In this document: positions 5,981-12,021 of the stretch, in pieces
Layout of the letters: every line of letters begins with the position of its first letter
Numbering within the stretch: position 1 is the first letter of the stretch
Source of the DNA: an uncultured Collinsella sp.
Lineage (GTDB): Bacteria; Actinomycetota; Coriobacteriia; Coriobacteriales; Coriobacteriaceae
Assembly (NCBI GenBank): GCA_900757595.1
Contig: CAAEOL010000051.1
Span: 1 to 13,261, forward strand
Direction of reading: 5' to 3'
Length of the DNA: 13,261 nt
Notes under the pieces: model-generated
The model's database searches: none
What the model saw: the letters and a program-made list of their open reading frames with translations, nothing else
Told to the model about the DNA's origin: nothing
Program-made: the position numbers and the translations under genes

Positions 5981-6415
5981 CTACTGGTTTGCTTGCCCCT
6001 CGAGCATGCCGTCGAGGGTGCGCCAGGCGAGCTCGGCGCATTTGACGCGGGCGGGCATGTGCGAGATGTCCTGGAGCTGGGCGGCCTCGTCCAGATCTTC
6101 CAGGTCCTCCTCGGAGAGCTGTTCGCCGCGGATCATGGCGAGGAAGAGCCCTGCCAAGCGACGCGCTTCCTCGACCGTCTCGCCGGTGATGAGGTCGGCC
6201 ATGATGTCGGCGCTGGCCTGACTGATGGCGCAGCCGTGGCCGGTAAAGGAGGCCTCCTCGATCACGCCGTTCTCGACACGCAGCTGCAAGGTGAGCTCGT
6301 CTCCGCAGCTGGGGTTGATGCCGTTGTGCTCGTGCGTGGGGGCGTCCATCTCGTACTTGTAGTCGGGGTGCGAGTTGTGCTCCATAAATGTGGTGGAGGT
6401 GTACAGATTACCCAT
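5981..6415 (-). CDS. sufU: SufU, Fe-S assembly sulfur acceptor/scaffold
   Basis: The protein is 144 residues. The three conserved cysteines and the aspartate that bind zinc and take part in sulfur transfer are all present: NPSCGD (C37, D39), GHGCAIS (C62) and VKCAELAW (C126). The acidic stretch between C62 and C126 (SEEDLEDLDEAAQLQDI) matches the insertion that separates SufU from IscU. In Gram-positive Suf systems SufU takes sulfur from the SufS persulfide and passes it to SufBCD. It is the last gene of the operon; its start overlaps the end of sufS by 8 nt, which suggests translational coupling, and the ribosome site (GGAGC) is modest. No sufE or sufA is present, in keeping with a SufU-type system. 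Confidence 0.95.
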   Translation of the reverse strand: MGNLYTSTTFMEHNSHPDYKYEMDAPTHEHNGINPSCGDELTLQLRVENGVIEEASFTGHGCAISQASADIMADLITGETVEEARRLAGLFLAMIRGEQLSEEDLEDLDEAAQLQDISHMPARVKCAELAWRTLDGMLEGQANQ

Positions 6416-7733
6416 TGAACGTGCTCCAAACGTGATGCAGGCCGGCGATGAACTTGTCGATGTCGGCCTTGTCGTTGTAGAAGGCTACGCTGGCGCGGCA
6501 GCAGGCAAGGTTCTCGACGCCCAGCCAGGTGAGCAGCGGCTGCGCGCAGTGGTGACCGGCGCGGATGCAGACGCCGTCCATGTCCATGATGCTCGCGACA
6601 TCGTGGGGGTGGATACCCTTGACGTTAAAGCTCACAACGCCGTGGTGGTTATCCCAATAGATGGAGCCGATGATCTGGACAAAGTCGAGCTGCATGAGTT
6701 CGCCCATCAGATAGTGGACTAGTGCCTGCTCGCGGGCCTGGATGTTCTCGTAACCCACCGTGTTGACCAGGTAGTCGAGTGCCGCACCCGTGGCGAAGAT
6801 GCCGGCGGCGTCCTGCGTGCCGGCCTCGAATTTCTCGGGGACGGGCGCCCAGACGGCGTCCTGCTCGGTGACCGAGTCGATCATCTCGCCGCCGGTGAGC
6901 ATGGGCGGCATGGCGTTGAGCAGGTCCATTTTGCCCCACAGCACGCCGATGCCCATGGGGCCCATGGCCTTGTGCGCGCTAAAGGCAAAGAAGTCGGCGC
7001 CCAGGTCGGCCACATCGACCGGCATGTGCGGTAGCGACTGCGCGCCGTCGACGACCAGGTAGCCGCCGTACTTGTGCACGAGCTTGCCGAGGTTCTTGAC
7101 TGGGTTCTCGACGCCCAACACGTTGGAGACCTGTCCCACGGCCAGGATCTTGGTCTTGGGACCCACCTTGGCAAGAACCTCCTCGGTGGTGAGCTGGCCG
7201 GTCTTGGTGGGGTAGAGGTAGACGAGCTTGGCGCCGGTCTCGCGGCAGACCTGCTGCCACGGAATCAGGTTGGAGTGGTGCTCCATGATGGTGATGACGA
7301 CCTCATCGCCCGGTTCGAGCACTGTGGGCGCAAAGCTCTTGGCGACCAGGTTGAGCGACTCGCTCGTGTTGCGGGTGAAGACGACCTCGTTGGCCTGGGG
7401 AGCGCCGATGACGTCGGCAATCTGCTGGCGGACCTTCGCGATGGCGTCGGTGGCCTCGACGGACAGCGAGTACAGGCCGCGCAGGGGGTTGGCATTCATG
7501 CGCTGATAGAAGTCGCGCTCGGCGTCGAGCACGCAGGCGGGGCGCTGCGCGGTGGCGGCGCTATCGAGGAAGGCGATCTCGGGGTGCTGCTGGAACAGCG
7601 GGAACTGCGCCTTGTAGGGATTGGTCTCGATGTCGACAGTAGGCCAGCCGCGTGAGGCCTCGTCGCTGGCGTCGAGCTCCATAGGCTCCGGTGCGGTACA
7701 GGTGTCGCATTTAACGTGCTCGGTGTCAATCAT
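6408..7733 (-). CDS. sufS: SufS, group II cysteine desulfurase
   Basis: The protein is 441 residues and PLP-dependent; it converts cysteine to alanine and supplies sulfur for Fe-S assembly. Visible landmarks are EHHSN (H152, stacking on PLP), VVDGAQ (D229), SAHK with Schiff-base K255, and RAGHHCAQPL with catalytic C396. It is about 35 residues longer than a typical SufS because of an N-terminal extension containing a CDTC motif (C9-C12). The start is well supported: GAGGAGGAG lies just upstream and the ATG overlaps the sufD stop in an ATGA arrangement. A shorter start at M18 would remove the CDTC motif but lacks this support. It works with SufU downstream. Confidence 0.95.
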   Translation of the reverse strand: MIDTEHVKCDTCTAPEPMELDASDEASRGWPTVDIETNPYKAQFPLFQQHPEIAFLDSAATAQRPACVLDAERDFYQRMNANPLRGLYSLSVEATDAIAKVRQQIADVIGAPQANEVVFTRNTSESLNLVAKSFAPTVLEPGDEVVITIMEHHSNLIPWQQVCRETGAKLVYLYPTKTGQLTTEEVLAKVGPKTKILAVGQVSNVLGVENPVKNLGKLVHKYGGYLVVDGAQSLPHMPVDVADLGADFFAFSAHKAMGPMGIGVLWGKMDLLNAMPPMLTGGEMIDSVTEQDAVWAPVPEKFEAGTQDAAGIFATGAALDYLVNTVGYENIQAREQALVHYLMGELMQLDFVQIIGSIYWDNHHGVVSFNVKGIHPHDVASIMDMDGVCIRAGHHCAQPLLTWLGVENLACCRASVAFYNDKADIDKFIAGLHHVWSTFNG

Positions 7734-9001
7734 GCGAGCTCCTCCTCAAAGTTGTCGATCAGGTTGTTGCCCAAGCGGACGACGGCGGCGCGGGTGCGCT
7801 CGTCGGTCGCGGAAAGCGCAGCGTCCTCCAGCTTGGCGCGGATGAACAGGTCCTCGGCGGCGTTTTGGTCAAGACCGCGGCAGGCGAGATAGAACAGCTG
7901 CTCGTCGCGGACGTGACCGATGGTGGCGCCGTGGTTGCCGGCTACGTCGTCCTCGTCGCAGAGAATGACGGGAACGGTCTTGTTGTCGACCCCCTTGTTG
8001 GCCAAAAGCACCGTCTCGCGCTCGGTGCCGGTTGCACCCTTGCAGCCGTGCACGAGGTCGATGGTGCCGCGGTAGACCTTCTTGGACGTGCCGGTCAGCA
8101 CGCCGTTGGCGTCGATCTCGCACTCGGTCTTGCGACCGCGGTGGCGCAGCTCGTAGTTAAAGTCGCGCACCTGCTCTCGGGCGCCCAGGTAGTCAGTATC
8201 GATGGTGACCTTGGCGGTATCGCCCAACAGGTCGCCGGCGAGGCCGGTGGCGCTGGCACCGGCACCCAGGACGGTGTGCTGCACGTTGACGCGCGCGCCC
8301 TCGTCCAGGAACAGGCCGGTGTCGTCGAGCGCGATCCAGCTATCGTCGAGCGTCTGCGTGCAGGTCACGTTGACGGTGGCGTACTCGTGGGCGCACACGC
8401 GTAGCACGGAGCCCACGACACCCTCGCCGGTAACGGGGGAGTCTAGGGCAATATGTAGATCGAGCGTCGACTGGGGACGGGCGACGACGTCGATGGCGGC
8501 GATGGCCGCGGCGGCATCGACAGCGCTCACGCGCACGGTAACCGTGGCGTGCTTGTATGCGGGCACATCGATGACGATGCGCTTGGTAGCGTGGTCGGCC
8601 AGGTAGGTGTAGGCAGCCTCGCCCATGCCAGTCTCGAAGGCCTCGGCAGGGGAGAGCTCCTCCTCGAGCTTGATGGCGCCGGCCTGGTAGACGGAGGTCG
8701 CAGGCACGTCGAGCTCGGTCTCGGGCGTGATACGGGCGCGGTCGGCGGCATCGCCGGGGGCGGAGGCGCGGCGCTCGGGGAAACGCTCGGCCATAGCGTC
8801 CACGGCGGCTTCAAACGCGTCTGCCACGCCGGTAAACTGCTCGTCCAAGCCCTCGACCTCAACGGCCTCGGTGGGAGCGGCGGCAAGCTCGTCAGAGAGC
8901 TCGAGCTTGGTCTGGTTCATCTTGAGCCAACCCCAAGTGGCAGCCGGCATCGCATTAACCTGCTCAAGGATGGTAGCAGCGGTGTTGGTGGTCTGTTTCA
9001 T
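7730..9001 (-). CDS. sufD: SufD, Fe-S scaffold complex subunit
   Basis: The protein is 423 residues, the usual SufD length. The C-terminal family signature is clear: DVAGNHGATIG, with the conserved His at residue 357, then DEQLFYLACRG. The middle (about 140-340) is the repetitive beta-rich core of SufB/SufD proteins and the N-terminus is helical. SufD pairs with SufB on a SufC dimer to form the SufBC2D scaffold. The frame stays open upstream to 9709, but that part is the sufB region read in another frame. The ATG at 9001 overlaps the sufB stop (TAATG) and has GAAGGAG upstream. The Cys found two residues before the His in E. coli SufD is Gly here, as I recall for other Gram-positive homologues. 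Confidence 0.95.
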   Translation of the reverse strand: MKQTTNTAATILEQVNAMPAATWGWLKMNQTKLELSDELAAAPTEAVEVEGLDEQFTGVADAFEAAVDAMAERFPERRASAPGDAADRARITPETELDVPATSVYQAGAIKLEEELSPAEAFETGMGEAAYTYLADHATKRIVIDVPAYKHATVTVRVSAVDAAAAIAAIDVVARPQSTLDLHIALDSPVTGEGVVGSVLRVCAHEYATVNVTCTQTLDDSWIALDDTGLFLDEGARVNVQHTVLGAGASATGLAGDLLGDTAKVTIDTDYLGAREQVRDFNYELRHRGRKTECEIDANGVLTGTSKKVYRGTIDLVHGCKGATGTERETVLLANKGVDNKTVPVILCDEDDVAGNHGATIGHVRDEQLFYLACRGLDQNAAEDLFIRAKLEDAALSATDERTRAAVVRLGNNLIDNFEEELA

Positions 9002-10413
9002 TATCCGATCGCTCCTTCCATCTCGAGCTTGATCAGGTTGTTCATCTCGACGGCGTACTCCAGCGGCAGCTCCTTGGAGACCGGGTTGGCAAAGCCGTTG
9101 ACGATCATGGTGCGGGCCTCTTCCTCCGAGATACCGCGGCTCATCAGGTAGAACACCTTGTCGTCGCCGATGCGGCCGATGGTGGCCTCGTGGCCGATAT
9201 CGACGTTCTTGGCGCGGATGTCCATGGCGGGGATGGTATCGGAGCGGCTCTGGTCGTCGAGCATGAGCGACTGGCAGCTCACGGTTGCCTTGGAACCCTC
9301 TGCCTTGGGCGTGGCCACGATAGAGCTGCGGAAGGTCTGAATGCCGCCGCTCTTGGAGATACCTTTGGTCTCGACGGTTGCCGAGGTATTGGGCGCGTTG
9401 AGCACGACCTTGCAGCCGGTATCCAGGTTCTGGCCGGCGCCGGCAAAGGTGATGCCGGTAAAGCTCGAGCGGGCGCGGCGGCCGTTGAGCACGCTCATGG
9501 GGTAGAGGTAGCCCACGTGGCTGCCGAAGGAACCGCTGATCCACTCGATATCGCCGTCCTCGTCCACGCGCGCACGCTTGGTGTTGAGGTTGTACATATT
9601 CTTGGACCAGTTCTCGATGGTCGAGTAGCGCAGATGTGCACGCTTGCCCACAAAGAGCTCGACGGCGCCGGCGTGGAGGTTGGCCACGTTGTACTTGGGC
9701 GCTGAGCAACCCTCAATGAAGTGCAGGTCGGCATCGTCCTCGACGATGATGAGCGTGTGCTCAAACTGGCCGGCGCCCTTGGCGTTAAGGCGGAAGTAGC
9801 TCTGCAGCGGGAAGTCCAACTTGGTGCCCTTGGGCACGTAGACAAACGAGCCGCCCGACCATACGGCGCCGTGCAAGGCCGCAAACTTGTGGTCGGTGGG
9901 CGGGATGAGCGTCATAAACTTCTCGTGGATGAGCGGTTCCCACTGTGGATCGTGCAGGGCCTCCTCGATGCCGGAATAGACGATACCCATCTTGGACGCG
10001 GTGTCCTGCATGTTGTGGTAGACCAGCTCGGAGTCGTACTGCGCGCCGACGCCCGCCAGGTAGCTGCGCTCGGCCTCGGGGATGCCCAGGCGCTCAAAGG
10101 TGTTCTTGATGTCGTCGGGCACCGACTCCCAGTCGTGCTTTTGGTCGGTGTTGGGCTTGACGTAGGTGACGATGTTGTCCATGTCCAGGCCCTCGATGGA
10201 GGGGCCCCACGTCGGATCGGGGAAGCGGTTGAAGATCTCGAGGGACTTGAGGCGCAGGTCGAGCATCCACTGCGGTTCGTCCTTCTTGGCGCTGATCTCG
10301 CGCACGATGTCGGGCGTGATGCCGGCGTCGAGGCGCTCGAATCCCTCCTCGCCATAGGTGAAGTCGTAGAGGCTGCGGTCGATGTCCGCGACCTCGGTGC
10401 GGTTCTTGGTCAT
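9001..10413 (-). CDS. sufB: SufB, Fe-S scaffold complex subunit
   Basis: The protein is 470 residues, typical of SufB. Family segments include HGAVWSGGSFVYVPKG (181-196), FIEGCSAP with C236, VSCQSLMLDD with C380 (matching the cluster-related E. coli C405) and DIGHEATIGRIGDD with H408 and E409. The end FANPVSKELPLEYAVEMNNLI is also characteristic. SufB is the subunit on which new clusters are thought to assemble at the SufB-SufD interface, using sulfur from SufS/SufU and ATP hydrolysis by SufC. It starts 12 nt after the sufC stop behind AAAGGGG, and its stop overlaps the sufD start by one base. Confidence 0.97.
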   Translation of the reverse strand: MTKNRTEVADIDRSLYDFTYGEEGFERLDAGITPDIVREISAKKDEPQWMLDLRLKSLEIFNRFPDPTWGPSIEGLDMDNIVTYVKPNTDQKHDWESVPDDIKNTFERLGIPEAERSYLAGVGAQYDSELVYHNMQDTASKMGIVYSGIEEALHDPQWEPLIHEKFMTLIPPTDHKFAALHGAVWSGGSFVYVPKGTKLDFPLQSYFRLNAKGAGQFEHTLIIVEDDADLHFIEGCSAPKYNVANLHAGAVELFVGKRAHLRYSTIENWSKNMYNLNTKRARVDEDGDIEWISGSFGSHVGYLYPMSVLNGRRARSSFTGITFAGAGQNLDTGCKVVLNAPNTSATVETKGISKSGGIQTFRSSIVATPKAEGSKATVSCQSLMLDDQSRSDTIPAMDIRAKNVDIGHEATIGRIGDDKVFYLMSRGISEEEARTMIVNGFANPVSKELPLEYAVEMNNLIKLEMEGAIG

Positions 10414-10425
10414 TGCGTCGCCCCT

Positions 10426-11226
10426 TTACGCCTGCTGCTCGGCAGCGGCGGCTTCGGCCTGGGCGCGCTGCTCGGCGGCCTCGCGCTCGAAGGTCTCAAA
10501 GCCGTTCTTATCGATCCAGGGGATGAGCGAGGCGTCGTCCTCGCGCACGATGTGGCCCTTGACCATAACGTGGACGCGGTCGACATCCAGGTGCTCCAGG
10601 ATGCGCGTGTTGTGCGTGATGATGAGCATGGACCCGTCGCAGCTCTTGCGGTAGGCATCCATGCCGTGGCTGACGGTGGAAAGCGCGTCGACGTCCAGGC
10701 CCGAGTCGGTCTCATCCAGGATGGCGAGCTTGGGCTGCAGCAGCAGAAGCTGGAGCATCTCGACCTTCTTCTTCTCTCCGCCCGAGAAGCCCACGCCCAG
10801 CTCGCGGTTGAGATAGGCGGTATCCATGTTGAGCTCGGCCGCGAGCTCCTTGACGCGACGGCGGAACTCCTTGCCCTTCATCTCCAGGCCGGGGCGGCCA
10901 GCGATGCTGGCGCGCAAAAAGCTCGACAGCGGCACGCCCGGGATCTCGACCGGGGCCTGGAAGCTCAGGAACAGGCCGGCGCGCGAGCGCTTGTCGGTGG
11001 TGAGCTCGGTGATGTCCTGGCCGTCAAAGACGATGCGGCCGTCGTTGACGGTATAGACGGGGTCGCCCATGACCAGGTGGCCGAGGGTGGACTTGCCGGC
11101 GCCGTTGGGGCCCATCAGCACGTGGGTCTCGCCGGCAGCGACGTTGAGGTTGACGTTGTGGAGGATGGTCTTCTCGTCCACGGAGGCTGTCAGACCTTCG
11201 ATGGAAAGCAGCGGATTTGCGCTCAT
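10426..11226 (-). CDS. sufC: SufC, Fe-S assembly ATPase
   Basis: The protein is 266 residues, an ABC-type soluble ATPase. It has Walker A GPNGAGKST (39-47), a Q-loop glutamine at about residue 90, the SufC-type signature SGGEKKK (148-154), Walker B LAILDETDSGLD (167-178) and the switch His in THNTRIL (H205). The C-terminus carries an Ala/Gln/Glu-rich tail (about 248-266). It drives conformational change in SufBC2D in the cytoplasm. The start at 11226 has GAGAGGGAC upstream and begins the fold; the frame is open to an ATG at 11256 with no ribosome site. It is the first gene of the operon, and the regulatory gap shared with the divergent Rrf2 gene lies upstream. Confidence 0.96.
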   Translation of the reverse strand: MSANPLLSIEGLTASVDEKTILHNVNLNVAAGETHVLMGPNGAGKSTLGHLVMGDPVYTVNDGRIVFDGQDITELTTDKRSRAGLFLSFQAPVEIPGVPLSSFLRASIAGRPGLEMKGKEFRRRVKELAAELNMDTAYLNRELGVGFSGGEKKKVEMLQLLLLQPKLAILDETDSGLDVDALSTVSHGMDAYRKSCDGSMLIITHNTRILEHLDVDRVHVMVKGHIVREDDASLIPWIDKNGFETFEREAAEQRAQAEAAAAEQQA

Positions 11227-11245
11227 GCTGTCCCTCTCTGTATAT

Positions 11246-11265
11246 GGTGTACTCATAGGTGTACT
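11246..11265. repeat. GGTGTACT direct repeat pair in the suf leader
   Basis: GGTGTACT occurs at 11246-11253 and 11258-11265, 12 bp start to start, 20-39 bp before the sufC start codon. Each contains the palindrome GTAC. It may bind a regulator or be chance. Confidence 0.4.
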
Positions 11266-11310
11266 AAACCCTAGGAATCTTCTCGGAATAAAGTTACTAT
11301 GGGTTCGGCG

Positions 11311-11334
11311 TTAGTCAAGGGAAAACCCGACTAA
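11311..11334. promoter_or_regulatory. Palindromic candidate operator over the suf -35 box
   Basis: TTAGTC (11311-11316) and GACTAA (11329-11334) are perfect inverted arms, with GGG and CCC symmetrically inside. On the minus strand, TTGACT (11313-11318) matches a -35 box for the suf operon at five of six positions. A matching -10 is not clear: TAACTT stands 16 bp downstream. A regulator bound here would cover the -35. Confidence 0.5.
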
Positions 11335-11355
11335 TCCACTCGACTTTTCAAATTC

Positions 11356-11386
11356 TGGGACAAAATAACCTGTTGTGTTTGTCCCA
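11356..11386. promoter_or_regulatory. 31-bp palindromic site, copy 1 (candidate Rrf2 operator)
   Basis: The arms TGGGACAAA (11356-11364) and TTTGTCCCA (11378-11386) are perfect 9-bp inverted repeats around a 13-bp centre. The site shares 23 of 31 positions with copy 2, which starts 44 bp later. Its place between divergent suf and Rrf2 genes suggests a binding site for the regulator. Confidence 0.7.
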
Positions 11387-11399
11387 CTTACTTAAGATT

Positions 11400-11430
11400 T
11401 GGGACAAACAAACCTAGTTATGTTGTCCCA
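11400..11430. promoter_or_regulatory. 31-bp palindromic site, copy 2 (candidate Rrf2 operator)
   Basis: The arms TGGGACAA (11400-11407) and TTGTCCCA (11423-11430) are perfect inverted repeats, with further symmetric AAC/GTT pairs near the centre. It ends 20 bp before the Rrf2 start codon, so binding here would block that gene's promoter or leader and fits autoregulation. Confidence 0.7.
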
Positions 11431-11450
11431 GATGCGATGGGAGGGTAGGT

Positions 11451-11882
11451 ATGCTCATTTCTTCCAAGGGCCGCTATGCCCTCCGACTGATGATTTATAT
11501 CGCGGCGTTGGGCGACGCCGAAGGCAAGATTGCCCTGCGCGAGGTCGCCGATCGCGAGCATATCTCACAAAAGTATCTGGAACAGCTGGTTCGTCCGCTT
11601 ATGAAGGCGGGCCTGCTTAAGAGCGTGCGCGGCAAGGGCGGTGGCTACATGATGGCCAAGGACCCGGCCGAGGTGCGTGCTGGTGACATCCTGCGCGCTG
11701 TCGAGGGCAGCACGGCACCCGTGGCGTGCGACGGCATCGATAACAGCTGCACCCGCAGCGATCTGTGCTCGACCGTCAAGTTCTGGCGCGGTCTGGACGA
11801 CGTGATCGAAAAGTACGTCGACGGCGTGACGTTGGCCGACCTGGCCGCCGTCCCCGAGATCAATTTTGACATTAAGCTGTAG
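11451..11882 (+). CDS. Rrf2-family transcriptional regulator, probable Fe-S sensor of the suf operon
   Basis: The protein is 143 residues. The N-terminus MLISSKGRYALRLMIYIA and the winged helix-turn-helix (about 28-66: ALREVADREHISQKYLEQL, then a glycine-rich wing VRGKGGGY) are typical of Rrf2. Three cysteines, C93, C100 and C106 (spacing X6 and X5), sit where IscR holds its [2Fe-2S] cluster. It is therefore likely to sense cluster status and repress suf when clusters are plentiful, which is inferred from family and context. The start is supported by GGGAGGG 5 nt upstream. It is divergent from sufC; two palindromic sites lie directly before it. It is the functional counterpart of IscR/SufR, but the symbol is not certain. 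Confidence 0.93.
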   Translation: MLISSKGRYALRLMIYIAALGDAEGKIALREVADREHISQKYLEQLVRPLMKAGLLKSVRGKGGGYMMAKDPAEVRAGDILRAVEGSTAPVACDGIDNSCTRSDLCSTVKFWRGLDDVIEKYVDGVTLADLAAVPEINFDIKL

Positions 11883-11910
11883 GTTGAGCGCAATTCCTTA
11901 AGATTTCGCG

Positions 11911-11951
11911 GAGGGTTGTTGCCGTTTACCGAGGGGTTGTTGTGCAACAAC
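11911..11951. repeat. Direct repeat plus palindrome upstream of the secreted-protein gene
   Basis: GAGGGTTGTTG (11911-11921) recurs as GAGGGGTTGTTG (11931-11942). The second copy continues into a palindrome, GTTGTT (11936-11941) with AACAAC (11946-11951). It lies 71-111 bp before the start codon and could be an operator or the end of the Rrf2 transcript. No T-run follows, so a terminator is unlikely. Confidence 0.4.
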
Positions 11952-12021
11952 GGGTGAGCTGCAATACTTAATTCTATCTTTGCAAACCGCACTTTAACTA
12001 CACCAATGCAGGGAGGATCTT

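Noticed and set aside
7730..9001. Loss of a metal-binding Cys in SufD (Gly before the conserved His)
   Set aside because: As I recall, Gram-positive SufD proteins often lack this Cys while keeping the His, so it is not a sign of inactivation.
9002..9709. Upstream extension of the sufD frame to 659 codons
   Set aside because: The extra Arg-rich part is sufB in another frame. Family length, the ribosome site and the TAATG overlap fix the start at 9001.
9721..11274. 517-codon plus-strand open frame opposite sufB and sufC
   Set aside because: A low-complexity shadow of conserved genes on the other strand.
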